DNA of 64,000 bases from Chaetoceros tenuissimus (lineage: Eukaryota > Bacillariophyta > Thalassiosirophyceae > Chaetocerotales > Chaetocerotaceae), in the NCBI GenBank assembly GCA_021927905.1, contig BLLK01000045.1, positions 496,001 to 560,000 of the forward strand. Reading direction: 5' to 3'. Every line of letters starts with the position of its first letter. The first letter of the stretch is position 1. The position numbers were made by a program, and so were the translations under genes. The notes beneath the pieces were generated by a model. That model saw only the letters and a list, made by a program, of their open reading frames with translations. It searched no databases and was not told the origin of the DNA. Positions 22,309-32,574 of the stretch are shown here, one piece after another.

Positions 22309-24126
22309 ATGGCAGATCTAAATATATTGGGTAGAATACCGAAGCGCAAATACTCGTCAGATAGAACTAAGAGTACCAGCATCAGCCCAATGAAACGTGA
22401 AACCTATGGTGGGGTAGAGAAACACTCAAAGGGGTCTGATCCCATTGCTTCGTCGGATCATAATACGTACACACACTGTGAGTCTCCACCTAAGAGCTTG
22501 TTGGAAATGAAAAAGTTAAAAAAGAGCAAATATTCGCCTCCCAAGGATGCTCCAATGAAAATGGAAAATAATAGCTGGGACACCAAGAAGCCATCTATTC
22601 CTGTTTCAAGTAATAACGATACAGAAAAGACAATATCCAAAATGTTTCTTTCACAAGATTACTATGGTGGTGGGAATATTGCAGAGAAGGTCAAGTTATC
22701 GAGAAGAAAAGCTGCAATGAAGAAAGAGGAAGTTAAACCTCAAGAAGTTGCAATAAAGAAACCAATACAGAAAAAGAAGAGGAAGGCAAAGACAACGAAA
22801 CAAAAGGCACTTTCCTCACCGTCCAAGAATAGTGAGAATGCTGCTGTAGCAAAGGGTGACGAGAAAAAGAAACCATTGAGAATTTCTTTGAAAATGAATT
22901 TAGCCACAAGAATTAGGCTTTTGAACAATGCAAAGGCTGCAAGAGAAAAAGCTGCAAAAGCATCTAGAAAGGCAAAACGTCCACCAACTGTTGTTCAGAT
23001 TAAACGGAAGAAAAAGAAGAGAGTTCGTGTTTCAGAAAGTGAAAGCAATGATTCATCTTCGTCTAGCGACAGCGATAGTGATAGTTCTTCTGAAGATAGT
23101 GGATCTGATAGTGATAGTGAGAGCGGTTCCAGTGATAGTGACTCTTCTTCGTCTGACAAAAGTGATTCCTCATCTGATAGTTCAGATAGCGAATCTGAAA
23201 GTGATGATGAGGTCCCCACTAAAAAAAGAAAATTGCCTGTGAAAAAGGCTACGAAAGAAGCAATGCCCGTAAAGAAGTTAAAAGTACGCGGTAAGCCAAA
23301 AGAGAGACCTATTGCACCTCCACCAACAGAGACAAAGTACATCGAGTTCGACGAAGAGGAAGATGAGAAAGAATGCTATTCTGGAAAATGTTCAAACCCA
23401 CCAGGAGGTGAAAAGCCACTAACTGCTGCAGAGATTAGAGCCATTTTGGGAGAGGATTTCGATCAGGGAGATACAGGGTCTTCATGGGTGCGAAGATCAA
23501 CTCGTCAGCCCTCTCGTTCTGCTGTCAATGCACCAAATGTGAGAGCTGTCGTTGGGAAACTGGAAATGAATGACCCAGATATGGTTGTCTTGAAGTGTAA
23601 AAAGTACCTTCCTAGTAGTGATACTGCCCCTGTCATTGTTGATGCACTTTTAGATGCATTAGAAAAGAATACAAATTGCCAGGCCCTTTACGTTCAGAAC
23701 TTTAATACTGGTATGAAGGATGAACAAGTTTTACATTTGTTGCGAATACTTCAGCAGCCGTCGTGCAAAATTTGGTGTCTCAATATTGGGGAAACATACA
23801 ATGTGAAACGTAGAACGTGGGCAGCATTTACGAATGGACTAAAGCAGACGAAGATCACTCACATGTATGCAAGCGAACATACTATTTCGGGAGCAATGAA
23901 AGAAAAAATCAGGGAAATTATTCGCGATAATCGAAAGAAACACAACATGCACATCGATCCAAACAATTTGGAGGTTATTGTTCAATGTACACATTGCTGG
24001 TGGAATCCAATCAATGCTCGGGTTCTCCAGCCATATGTGAGACAACGTGGGTATGAACATATCCTCCAGGATAAGGTCGCGCAGGGAAGTAAGGACATTG
24101 CAACTACAGATGCATCTAATATCTAG
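22309..24126 (+). CDS. Lys-rich and Ser/Asp-rich nuclear-type protein with LRR-like C-terminal domain
   Basis: A 605-residue intronless protein whose ATG sits in CCACCATGG. Residues 1-240 are Lys-rich with several candidate nuclear localisation signals (KKKRKAKTTK, RKKKKRVRV). Residues about 243-304 are almost only Ser, Asp and Glu with short SDSDSDSS-like runs, a likely casein kinase 2 substrate tract. From about 425 a folded domain resembles leucine-rich-repeat variants (VDALLDALEKNTNCQALYVQ, MKDEQVLHLLRIL, WCLNIGETY) and ends with QCTHCWWNPINARVLQPY, a block I associate with stramenopile LRR-like proteins. A nucleolar or chromatin role is plausible but inferred; no enzymatic motif was found. 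Confidence 0.72.
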   Translation: MADLNILGRIPKRKYSSDRTKSTSISPMKRETYGGVEKHSKGSDPIASSDHNTYTHCESPPKSLLEMKKLKKSKYSPPKDAPMKMENNSWDTKKPSIPVSSNNDTEKTISKMFLSQDYYGGGNIAEKVKLSRRKAAMKKEEVKPQEVAIKKPIQKKKRKAKTTKQKALSSPSKNSENAAVAKGDEKKKPLRISLKMNLATRIRLLNNAKAAREKAAKASRKAKRPPTVVQIKRKKKKRVRVSESESNDSSSSSDSDSDSSSEDSGSDSDSESGSSDSDSSSSDKSDSSSDSSDSESESDDEVPTKKRKLPVKKATKEAMPVKKLKVRGKPKERPIAPPPTETKYIEFDEEEDEKECYSGKCSNPPGGEKPLTAAEIRAILGEDFDQGDTGSSWVRRSTRQPSRSAVNAPNVRAVVGKLEMNDPDMVVLKCKKYLPSSDTAPVIVDALLDALEKNTNCQALYVQNFNTGMKDEQVLHLLRILQQPSCKIWCLNIGETYNVKRRTWAAFTNGLKQTKITHMYASEHTISGAMKEKIREIIRDNRKKHNMHIDPNNLEVIVQCTHCWWNPINARVLQPYVRQRGYEHILQDKVAQGSKDIATTDASNI

Positions 24127-24208
24127 AAGGGGAGCTAGACAATAACACATCATAAAAGAAATGTCCACGCAAGCACAGTACATGTAGAAATGGAAATAAA
24201 ATCTAAAC

Positions 24209-25030
24209 TTAAATGGATTTGCACATTGTAAGCATAGCACATTCTTGTTCTTTGAAGGTTCCATTGTCAGTGTCTGGTCTAATTGTTGTAGAATCTTCAT
24301 CAGTATGAATTACTGTGTATCCAAGTTTTTCGTATAATGCCTTTGCGGCATCATTCTTTTCTTCAACCTTGAGCATTATCTTTGACAAACCCCAATTCTT
24401 TACTACGACTTCAACCTCAGAGCAAAGTGACTTGCCCAAACTTTTCCCTCTCGACTTTGGCGAAACACATAAATTGGCGAGAACGGCTACCGCCTCAAAG
24501 TTTCCTTGTAGATCTGGTAACTCTCCGACCAGTTCATCAACGCTCGAATCTTTGAATTGTCTTCTTTGCTTTGGACCAAGTGAAGCAACAGCATCCGTCA
24601 ACATCTTATCTGAAGTTTTATAATTCAGTATCGCATTAGTTTTGAGGTCAAACAGACCTACTTCAACTCCTACCAATCCTGAAATTTCATCATTCATTTT
24701 CCCCAGAATTAGATTAGAGGCAAGCTTGCGCTTTCCCATAATCTCTCCAAATCTTGTTCCCAGATCTGCTTCTTGTTCTGACAGCAATTCATTACTAGCT
24801 CCTTCTACTCCCCAGAAAGATTCCATCATAAAGTTTGCTGACTGCTTGATGAGACTTCCCTCTACACCCCGAGATCCATCATATGACTCCAAGGAAATGT
24901 CAGATGTTACAGAGAAACAAGATGTATCCATTCTACTTCCTTTGAAAGGCGCCCCTAAGAATGCTGACACTTTGACGGAAGTGTCAAAGACAAAGAAAAG
25001 GAGCATCAACGTCTTGTTCATGTATTTCAT
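24209..25030 (-). CDS. Plastid-type GNAT family N-acetyltransferase
   Basis: A 273-residue intronless protein. The first 25 residues form a signal peptide (TLMLLFFVFD) followed by VSAFLGAP, which fits the plastid import motif of diatoms with Phe at +1. The C-terminal half is a GNAT fold: strand VAVLANLCVSP, the acetyl-CoA loop SRGKSLGKSL (about 190-200; the family consensus is R-x-x-G-x-G/A), a helix, KIMLKVEEKNDAAKALYEKLGY and a final strand. GNATs acetylate amines of small molecules or protein N-termini and lysines; the substrate is unknown. The gene is convergent with the LRR-like gene, 82 bp apart, so the 3' UTRs probably overlap. Confidence 0.83.
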   Translation of the reverse strand: MKYMNKTLMLLFFVFDTSVKVSAFLGAPFKGSRMDTSCFSVTSDISLESYDGSRGVEGSLIKQSANFMMESFWGVEGASNELLSEQEADLGTRFGEIMGKRKLASNLILGKMNDEISGLVGVEVGLFDLKTNAILNYKTSDKMLTDAVASLGPKQRRQFKDSSVDELVGELPDLQGNFEAVAVLANLCVSPKSRGKSLGKSLCSEVEVVVKNWGLSKIMLKVEEKNDAAKALYEKLGYTVIHTDEDSTTIRPDTDNGTFKEQECAMLTMCKSI

Positions 25031-25474
25031 CCTGTGAGTTTTGTTCGTTGAAATAGAGGAGAGAGAAGGAGTTATGCTTGAAACAATATGGCAGTGGGTA
25101 TATGCCAGCTCAGATACGCAGAAATGAACTACGTTGTGATTGATTGATTATCGTCTGGATGTCTGGATCGATCATAATCATAACATTAAAAGAAGAAAGG
25201 AGAAAAGATGAGACGATGAGACAATGACGCAGACGTCCACCCATCGTCAGTAAGCGTTATTTAGAGGGTATTTGGTGTCATGGAACAAACGAGAAGGAAG
25301 TCTGAAGTGATGAGAAGGGGCAATCACAGAATAATGAAATAGGAACATCTTCGAGAAAGAGATGAGAAATGAGATGCAGCAACTGTAGTAGAACTAACAA
25401 CACTTATCTATTCATAAAACTAAGAAAACTGAGATTAAACTCATCCTGACTAATACATTCCAGAAATACCAACC
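25031..25474. other. Divergent promoter region, GNAT / glutaredoxin
   Basis: This 444-bp region lies between two divergent genes. It is purine-rich on the plus strand (many GAGA and AGAAA runs around 25190-25380), with no recognised gene. Confidence 0.45.
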
Positions 25475-25867
25475 ATGATCAGACATTGCAATAAAGATAC
25501 AACTTCTTCTTCGACATTGCACAGGCATCACCATTCCAAGATTGAGGAACACGCAGATGCCATTTTCTCTCGCGATGACTTAATTTCATTGGAGATCGCC
25601 AGTCATGATGTAGTGATATATAGTAAGAGCTATTGTCCATTCTGCACAAGAACCAAGAATTTATTCAAAACGCAATTTCCAAATGTCAAGGCAAAAATCC
25701 TCGAGTTGGATAAAATTGTATACGGAGAAGCCATGCTCACAGCATTAAAGGACATGACTGGGCAACGTACAGTTCCGAACGTGTTTGTGAAAGGGAAACA
25801 TATTGGAGGCAATGATAAGACACATCAAGCGTTCGAAGATGGAACCTTGCAGCAATTGCTTGCATAA
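25475..25867 (+). CDS. Dithiol glutaredoxin (class I)
   Basis: A 130-residue intronless protein. After a 45-residue His- and Ser-rich N-terminal extension comes a complete glutaredoxin fold: VVIYSKSYCPFCTRTKNLF with the CPFC dithiol site (the commoner plant and yeast form is CPYC), the cis-proline TVPNVFVKGKHIGG and the glutathione-binding GGNDKT. Such enzymes reduce protein disulfides and glutathione adducts at the cost of glutathione. The N-terminal extension has no clear signal peptide or transit-peptide character, so a cytosolic place is the default. Confidence 0.92.
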   Translation: MIRHCNKDTTSSSTLHRHHHSKIEEHADAIFSRDDLISLEIASHDVVIYSKSYCPFCTRTKNLFKTQFPNVKAKILELDKIVYGEAMLTALKDMTGQRTVPNVFVKGKHIGGNDKTHQAFEDGTLQQLLA

Positions 25868-26486
25868 TTTTTTTGACAAGAGTGGGGCATGTTTTTGGTT
25901 CTCCAGCATAAAAATATTCAACGAATAGGAGGATCATCTACACCTTTCAGGATTTGAAAACAAAGATTTTTCAAGAAACTTCACCTTGTAAAGTAATTAC
26001 AATTATTTCACTCTTTTTTTTCTCCGCAACAGTGACGGTGATAGTGTCATATTGCAAAAGTCATGAGTATTCATTCATATGTATGTGAACAAGTCTGCTC
26101 AAATAGTTCAATACTATTATAGAAGAAGGAAACTTCAAGCGCACACAACTTTAGAATATAACAAAACTTGGAATGAGAAATAATGAAATAACTCTTCCTA
26201 GCAGTACTCCTGATTGCATTTCTTTTTCTATTTTCGTTATAGCTATTGTACGTATTCAATCTTATCCAATCTTCTTCTTGTAGTTACTGAATAATAAATG
26301 ATCAATCGATTCTAAGCCAATAAATTACACCCATATTTTCATATCTCCAGCTATGAGTATTCTCATTAGAATCTGTACTAGTCCAATCAATAAATGAATC
26401 CAACTATGAGATATCAAATTGTGCGATTATTAATTCATTCATCCTTTTCCTTTAGCATCATCATCACCATCTATTCAATTCTCTTT
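25868..26486. other. Intergenic, about 0.6 kb
   Basis: This is AT-rich sequence between convergent genes. TACGTA occurs near 26248. No coding or RNA feature was recognised. Confidence 0.45.
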
Positions 26487-26838
26487 TTATTCTCGAAGAG
26501 TAAAAGGCTTATTTCCTGGCCAATCACTATATGGATGTGGTCTATATGGTCCAAATGGAGGTGTTAAGAATGCAACTACGAGTGCTCCTGCTACAATCAT
26601 CATATATTGTTTTGCATTTTCTTGATCAAAGTAAATTACCACTGGTAGAATGAATAAAAGAGTGGTTGCAAGGTTTAAAAGTAGCGACTTGATGTCGTGG
26701 CCTTTATTATAAAATAAAATGGTGAAAAGCATTAGCAATTTGGCAAAGATTTGGAAAAAGTGAAGGCTAACGTGTCAACTATGAACACACATGTCCTTTG
26801 AACGCACCTTGATGATACTTTTTCTTTGCTTCTGCCAT
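26487..26838 (-). CDS. Small two-TM membrane protein (81 aa), 2 exons
   Basis: Minus-strand exons 26838-26808 (only 31 nt) and 26701-26487 joined over a 106-nt GTGCGT...AAG intron. The 81-residue product starts MAEAKKKYHQ and continues GHDIKSLLLNLATTLLF in frame. Two hydrophobic segments (about 15-33 and 43-60) flank DQENAKQY, and the C-terminus is Pro-rich (PPFGPYRPHPYSDWPG). The tiny first exon would be missed by simple ORF calling; the in-frame join and the matching ATG are the support. I do not recognise the family. The basic N-terminus and paired segments fit a small organelle or ER membrane subunit, which is only a guess. Confidence 0.65.
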
Positions 26839-27269
26839 ATTTCTATTGAGTCTGTTGAATAATATTTGTAATCCGTGTTAGGAAATGTGTGAGAAGTGGT
26901 ATTCCTGTTCAAGTAAAGTGTTTCACCAACATCGCAAGACAGAGCAGAGCGTCCATACTTCACAGTTTACAGTGTAGAGACGTAGAGACGTTGATTGATA
27001 GACGGCGGCGGGAGGGGGATGATCATTAGATTTGGTAGCTCATTCGTCACTCTCTCTCGCCATTTAAAATCAATATACTTGTAAGTAGCTATGCATATAG
27101 ATTCCATAACCTTGATCTTACTAAACTTTCCTGACACTCTCTCATCTTTCCTTCTTCAACATGCTCCTCTCGTCAGATATGCTGAGTAATGTTCTACTTA
27201 CAATAAATGTACTACCTTTAACATAATCTCAACTTCCTTTTATGTTGTGCTTATCATTAAATTTATAAA
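26839..27269. other. Divergent promoter region
   Basis: This lies between the small membrane protein gene and the J-domain gene. A poly-purine GGCGGCGGGAGGGGG run sits near 27003-27017. Nothing coding was seen. Confidence 0.45.
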
Positions 27270-28766
27270 ATGATAATTCAGATCCGAAGTCTATTAGTAT
27301 GCCTTTTGGCGTTTGAGAGTAAAGCATTTATTTCTCCACAAATCAATATGAGGGCATCGACAAGTCTATTCTCGACTCAGGAAAATGCGCCATCAGAAAA
27401 AACTCTATACGAAATACTTAATTCTTCGCCGGATGCAACGAGATCTGAAATCAAGCGAAAATATGTAGAATTGGTTCGAACTTCACACCCAGATGCACGC
27501 ATAGGTATGGAAGATTCAACATATGCAGATGAACAATTTCAACTATATACAAACGCATGGAAAACATTATCAAACCCATTAGAGAGAAAAAGATATGATC
27601 GCGAACTACGTGCAAAAAAGTTTGCTCAAGATGTGGAAGATGTCATAGGAAATGTTGGAGAAAATATAGGGCCAAAATTCATGCAGGCTTTTGATAGTAT
27701 TGCAGTTCCTTTCTTAAGAAGAAGTACTGCTGCAACTGTTGCGGGTATCAATGCTGTTCAGGAGGATTTGAAGAATTATTCATCCAAAAAGGAACAAAGA
27801 TCTAACAGCTTCAATGGGGACGGTTCGGATGAATCAATAGGGATTGGGGCAATTCTCTCCAATGCAGTCAACGCGAGTCAGAAAGGATTGAAAGCTATTG
27901 ATCAAATGGAATTATTAGAAAAGAGCCAAGAGTTAAAAAAACGTGCGAGAGATGAATACATGACTGCAAATAAACTTCGAGATGAATTGGATGAAGTAAT
28001 GAGACGACGAGTGCAGCTAACGTTGCACACTCCGAATGCAAAGCTTTCGTCTCTTGAAGCCATGATAATCCTTGATGGAATGAATACTGTAGACGAAGTA
28101 GGTCTCGTAGAGTCATTAGTCAGACTACGAAAAACTGTAACATATGAAATTGAGCAACTACAATTGATTGAAAATACTTTTTCTCAACAATATGAAGAAG
28201 ATAGACAAATCGCCTTCGAGATTGAGCAGAAAATTCAAGCATTGGAACAAGCGAAGAAAAATGCAGCTGCTGCTATTGAAGCTGAAGAGAAGGCGCGAAA
28301 AGCTCTCGAAGACGCCAGAAATCTAGTTAGAAAAACCAACGAAGAAGTAGATGGTACACTTGCGACTCTTGGTAAACTTGATGATGTGAAAAATGCTTCA
28401 GACTTTGAACTGCGAAGAATTGAAGCATCCATGGAAAAGCAACAAGAAAGAATGAGATTGGCTTTACGAAGGAAGGAACAAGAGGTCGAAGGGCAGAAAT
28501 CAAAGGATGGAAAAATAAAGGGAGACTTTAAAAATGACATGGCATTGACAGCTGCTACCGAAGTTGAAAACCTTTTGAAGGAAGAACATAGACTACGATC
28601 TGAGAGTATCATGCTGCAAGCGAAAGCAGAACGTTTGGAATCTCGATCTCAGAAGCTAATGGAGAGAGCCGACGAGATAGAGCAGCAAGAGGAAGAAGCA
28701 TATAAAGCATTAGAAGAGGGGATTCGTGTTGCGAAAGATGCAACTGATCGAGGATACACTAACTAA
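27270..28766 (+). CDS. Plastid-type J-domain (DnaJ-like) protein with long coiled coil
   Basis: A 498-residue intronless protein. The N-terminus has a signal peptide (SLLVCLLAFES) followed by KAFISPQ, fitting a plastid import motif. A J domain covers about 42-115: KTLYEILNSSPDATRSEIKR, the HPD tripeptide at about 73-75, AWKTLSNPLERKRYDREL. Downstream, from about 215 to the end, lie long Glu/Lys/Arg/Ala helices predicted to be coiled coil, and no zinc-finger or substrate-binding DnaJ domains, so it is a class C type. J proteins recruit and stimulate Hsp70; here probably a stromal Hsp70 whose client or assembly is set by the coiled coil. Confidence 0.86.
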   Translation: MIIQIRSLLVCLLAFESKAFISPQINMRASTSLFSTQENAPSEKTLYEILNSSPDATRSEIKRKYVELVRTSHPDARIGMEDSTYADEQFQLYTNAWKTLSNPLERKRYDRELRAKKFAQDVEDVIGNVGENIGPKFMQAFDSIAVPFLRRSTAATVAGINAVQEDLKNYSSKKEQRSNSFNGDGSDESIGIGAILSNAVNASQKGLKAIDQMELLEKSQELKKRARDEYMTANKLRDELDEVMRRRVQLTLHTPNAKLSSLEAMIILDGMNTVDEVGLVESLVRLRKTVTYEIEQLQLIENTFSQQYEEDRQIAFEIEQKIQALEQAKKNAAAAIEAEEKARKALEDARNLVRKTNEEVDGTLATLGKLDDVKNASDFELRRIEASMEKQQERMRLALRRKEQEVEGQKSKDGKIKGDFKNDMALTAATEVENLLKEEHRLRSESIMLQAKAERLESRSQKLMERADEIEQQEEEAYKALEEGIRVAKDATDRGYTN

Positions 28767-29260
28767 AGAGGATATACTCGTAGTTTAGTGGACATGCGTT
28801 TTTGCGTATATAATTCCCTTGGTCAACTGTTTATGTTACCTACAGATATCTTTCATTATGGAACGATTAGATACAAATAATTCAATAGAATATATAATGC
28901 AGTAGTATATTCCTTGTTTCTATTCCAACTCTACCTTACAGTTTTTCGCTCCTCGTCGTAATATTTTTGTATAAAATGATGTACGTTTCTTGTGTCAATC
29001 ACTCTTCGTTGACACCACGACTAACTCATTTTGAAGATCGGATTAAGTCTTCACTTTTTTGGATTGAAATATCATTTTTCCTTTTTTCTCCTCTTCAAAA
29101 CATTCTTGAAGTGTTTGAAACATCAAAAAGAAATAAAGCACGGAGGATTCCTACAATAGGGACTCAATCTCCTCAATGCCTCGAGCTCCTTTGCGACTTT
29201 TGCATAGTAGTCGCTTAAAAAACTCCCACATCCATTTCATTTCTTTCATTACCAAGCACC
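28767..29260. other. Intergenic, about 0.5 kb
   Basis: This is the 3' side of the J-domain gene and upstream region of the sulfotransferase gene. One 83-codon open frame (28967-29218) has no recognisable content. No other signal was seen. Confidence 0.45.
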
Positions 29261-30409
29261 ATGATCCATCCTGTTGCAAGAAAACCAAAGAGAGTCTTAG
29301 CAAAGTTTGTTGTGTCGGCTGTTTTGCTGCTTAACCTCAATACCAATTTGATGGAGAGGTCTAGTATTCTCAGCGAGCATAGAGGCCTCACCAGAGCTCT
29401 TGAGAATGGTGGTTGTTCCATTGAACCTGTAGCAGAGTTCAAGACCCCAGATGCTAATGCAACCAGAACCCTCCTTACTTCCTACCCAGGATCTGGCAAA
29501 AGATTCGCTTGGTTGATCATGTCTGCTCTGACAAACTACGATGTTGCAGATGACTGGGATTTTCCCGGAAACTTGAATGAAAATGTTTTGACATTGAAAA
29601 CAAGTAAGTGTTCTCCATCAAATCATATCTTTTGTTCTATTTCTAGTCTAACCGCAAGATGTGTTTTTTCAAAAGGTTTCCCGAACCCGAATGGTATTTG
29701 GTCCTGGGAGAATCAAATGAACCAAGTAGTGCTACTTCTAAGAAATCCTCGTTGGGCAATTCCATCCTTTCACACCATGCGTTATGAGCTTGACTTTGCA
29801 GATGATTGGTTGAGTAGTTTTTACAGAATTCCTTACATTTATACTGAGCGTCCATCAGTTGCTTTATGGAACAGCTGGAGGGATGCAAACTTCGACATTG
29901 AATTGCAAGCATATGTTGATCATCTTGAGTTCTGGATGCAAGGAGGACTGGAAGCAGAGACTGGAAACATTTCACCTTACTGCGCAGATAATGACATTGA
30001 CTGTCGCCCAAAGGCTGTGATTGACTTTGACAATTTCTACAAAGAAAATCCTGATGTAGATTTCTTCCAACTCGCAGGGATTCTAGATAAAACTTACAAT
30101 TCTACTGCAGTTGAGATGCTTGCAGCTAGCGCCCGCGTTTGTGCATTGGATAAAGTTTATGAGAAAACCGATCTTCGCCATAATAACAATAGACAAGGAA
30201 GTGGACCAACTGCTCAAGAGTTCCTTTTCACTTCTACCCAACTACAGACTATGCAAGATAAAGTTACAGAAGTCAGAGACAAATATGATGCTCTTGCTCA
30301 AGGAGATGTGAATTCACTTGAGCACGAACTTGTTGCAGTCTTGGATAAATACATTGCAGAAATCAATGGAGAGAAAACTTTGATGCTTCAAGTTGAAACT
30401 GGTTACTAA
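29261..30409 (+). CDS. Sulfotransferase-like type II membrane protein, 2 exons
   Basis: Exons 29261-29603 and 29676-30409 with a 72-nt GTAAGT...AAG intron, 358 residues. Reading through the intron is also open, but the spliced junction gives KTSFPNPNGIWSW, a natural sulfotransferase continuation. The N-terminus has basic residues then a membrane anchor (about 13-31). The 5'-phosphosulfate loop reads TSYPGSGK (about 73-80) and the 3'-phosphate segment VVLLLRNPRWAIPSF (about 130-145). Sulfotransferases move sulfate from PAPS to glycans, lipids or proteins; a Golgi luminal place follows from the anchor. The acceptor is unknown. Cys-containing SPYCADNDIDC may form a disulfide. Confidence 0.75.
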   Translation: MIHPVARKPKRVLAKFVVSAVLLLNLNTNLMERSSILSEHRGLTRALENGGCSIEPVAEFKTPDANATRTLLTSYPGSGKRFAWLIMSALTNYDVADDWDFPGNLNENVLTLKTSKCSPSNHIFCSISSLTARCVFSKGFPNPNGIWSWENQMNQVVLLLRNPRWAIPSFHTMRYELDFADDWLSSFYRIPYIYTERPSVALWNSWRDANFDIELQAYVDHLEFWMQGGLEAETGNISPYCADNDIDCRPKAVIDFDNFYKENPDVDFFQLAGILDKTYNSTAVEMLAASARVCALDKVYEKTDLRHNNNRQGSGPTAQEFLFTSTQLQTMQDKVTEVRDKYDALAQGDVNSLEHELVAVLDKYIAEINGEKTLMLQVETGY

Positions 30410-30744
30410 TTGAAATTCAATAAGTTTGTGATGAATGAAGAATCTGTGTACGTTTAGGAAATAAGGAATAAGAAAAAGTTATCGTTTAAAGTCATCTACA
30501 TTGATTAGAAAGAATCATTTTTGTTGGACGTCATTGTGACACACCCCAATGTCTATTTTTTCTGATGACTGATGACAACCCGAACCCTGAACGCAAGATC
30601 AAAAAGAAGACTGTGTATCGTATCTTTTCACATTGTGTGTATTTGATACTACGAACCGTACCCTATTACTATCTCTTCACAACAATCAAAACATCAACAG
30701 ATGTGCCCAATATTATGCACCATCACTAAATTTCTGTATTAAAA
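30410..30744. other. Intergenic, 335 bp
   Basis: This lies between two plus-strand genes. No gene or clear regulatory site was recognised. Confidence 0.4.
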
Positions 30745-31927
30745 ATGAGAAAATCAAATCAACACTTTCTCGCTGGGACCATTGCATTTATTGCAGGCTT
30801 TGTAACTTCTCCAATCCCGAAGAAGCTAGGCTTCTATAGATGGCTTACTACGAAAGATTCAAGCTTGATTGGATTGACTCCTGCTCATTTTTACGGTTTG
30901 CCATGGACCTACACATTTGAAGATTTTGAACAAGACTGCAAAAGCTTGAAAGGTCAAAATGCTTTAGTGACGGGTGCAAACAGTGGTATCGGTGAGGCAA
31001 CACAATGCACAATTTTTTTCAAATGCTGATTAATATTTACACTCAAACACTTTCATCAGGCTTCTCAATAGCAAAACAACTATCAAAATGTGGAGTAAAT
31101 ATTGTAATGGTTTGTCGGAATGAAAAGAGATGTTCTGAAGCAGCACAAGCAATAGAACAAATAAAGTCATCGGAAACGACTGTTGAAATAGGTATTATGG
31201 ACACATCTTCTCTATCATCCGTTAGAGATTTTTCTTTGAGCTTTCTTGCAACATATGGAAACAGACCAATAGATATGTTGTTTCTCAATGCCGGGAGAGG
31301 AGTTACGTATGGAGAACAAACTACAAATACCAAGTTAATTCTTTCCGAAGACGGAATCGAAATTTTCTTCGCTACAAATTACCTAGGTCATCATTTGCTT
31401 TGGCACTATTTGAAAGATTTGGTTATGAAAGCCGAGACTGGACGCGTAGTTTTGACTTCATCTGCTGCAAGTTTCCGCACTTTCCCATTCAAAGTCCCAA
31501 CAACACTTTTTGAGCTGAACGAACAAGATGTCCCTCAAACTGATATGCATTATTATGGATCATCAAAGCTAGCTCAAATAATGTTCGCCAAGAAAGTAAC
31601 AAGGGATTTAGGGGAAGATGCGAACATTTTCATCAATTCCGCACATCCTGGTGCTGTGCAGACAGAAATATGGAAGAAATTAAATTTGCCAAACATTTTG
31701 GACTATTTAATCGAAAAATGGATTGGGAATATCTTATGGACCAGTGACGAAGGAGCACTAACTCTACTATATCTTGCTGCAAACGTGGAAGAATTGCGAA
31801 AAAAGATATCCGTGGGAAATATTTCCATCCGCAGTCGGTTGAAGTCGTAAATCCATATTCTCTCGACGAAAGCTTACAAGACCGACTATGGCAATTTAGT
31901 GAAGAACTCATCTCTGGTTTTATCTAG
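30745..31927 (+). CDS. Short-chain dehydrogenase/reductase (retinol-dehydrogenase-like), 2 exons, 3' frame break
   Basis: Exons 30745-30991 and 31060 onward with a 68-nt intron. The splice makes TGANSGIGFSIAKQL, the Rossmann NAD(P)-binding loop. Further SDR marks are LFLNAG, the catalytic Ser run VVLTSSAAS, YYGSSK (Tyr-x-x-x-Lys) and the HPGAVQTEIW block. The N-terminus has a membrane anchor. The frame as sequenced stops at 31850 with an unusual tail, but from the six-A run at 31799-31804 another frame reads KDIRGKYFHPQ, VVNPYSLDE, then LWQFSEELISGF to a stop at 31925-31927, exactly the C-terminus expected for this family. One base seems lost in the A run: either a sequencing error or a real allele encoding 345 residues with a wrong tail. 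Confidence 0.82.
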
Positions 31928-32098
31928 GGTAAAGAAGATGTGAACATATTTTCGAAAATTGAAAATATTATAAGTTTGAATAAGTAGAAGGTCCCAGATA
32001 ATTTTAATTAATATAACTCCTGATTTCTCCGCTCTCTTTTCTCTTTGATACTCTAAGCACATCCGTACATCCGTACGCACATCATATATGTATGCTTC

Positions 32099-32356
32099 TT
32101 ACTTTTTGTTTTCTGATGAACCTCTCTTGGATGCTTCAATTATACGAGCAACTCCACACATTACTAAATAAGCAGACGCAGCATATCCTACAATCTTCAA
32201 CATCTTGCTTGTTTCCTTCGATGTTTTCGATAATGCTAGTAATGTATGGCGAAGACTTTCTTCCATGGTCTTGCTCATCGATAATACTATTGCATGGTCT
32301 ACTGTTAGACTGCCATCGTCCGACGCAAGTCCCAATTCAGCCAATGGATTTCCCAT
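32099..32356 (-). CDS. Small protein with one C-terminal membrane segment
   Basis: An 85-residue ATG-started frame. The first 50 residues are polar and helical (SMSKTMEESLRHTLLALSKT), followed by a hydrophobic segment (about 55-74, IVGYAASAYLVMCGVARII) and a basic tail ending SKRGSSENKK, a tail-anchored layout. The composition looks coding rather than random AT-rich. I do not recognise a family. It is divergent from the metalloprotease gene with 218 bp between the starts. Confidence 0.5.
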   Translation of the reverse strand: MGNPLAELGLASDDGSLTVDHAIVLSMSKTMEESLRHTLLALSKTSKETSKMLKIVGYAASAYLVMCGVARIIEASKRGSSENKK

Positions 32357-32574
32357 ATTAGATTTTGTTTCAATATATGATTTGCTTTGAGTGAGATTAT
32401 TTCTTGAAAAAATGAATCAAACGAAACAAAGAAATTGAGTGAATGGAAATTTGTTTTTTTTGGTGGTGTCGTGTCAACCGTACGAAGCAAGACGACAGCG
32501 GAATCTTCACTTTATGGGACTAATTTTGATGTCATTGTTTTCTCTTCTTGGTGTGTGTGTTTTTTACAAAGATA

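Noticed and set aside
28967-29218. 83-codon frame upstream of the first sulfotransferase
   Set aside because: No recognisable domain and no link by splicing to the next gene.
29604-29646. Shorter 43-nt intron alternative in the first sulfotransferase
   Set aside because: It would put a stop codon directly after the junction; the 72-nt intron keeps the frame.
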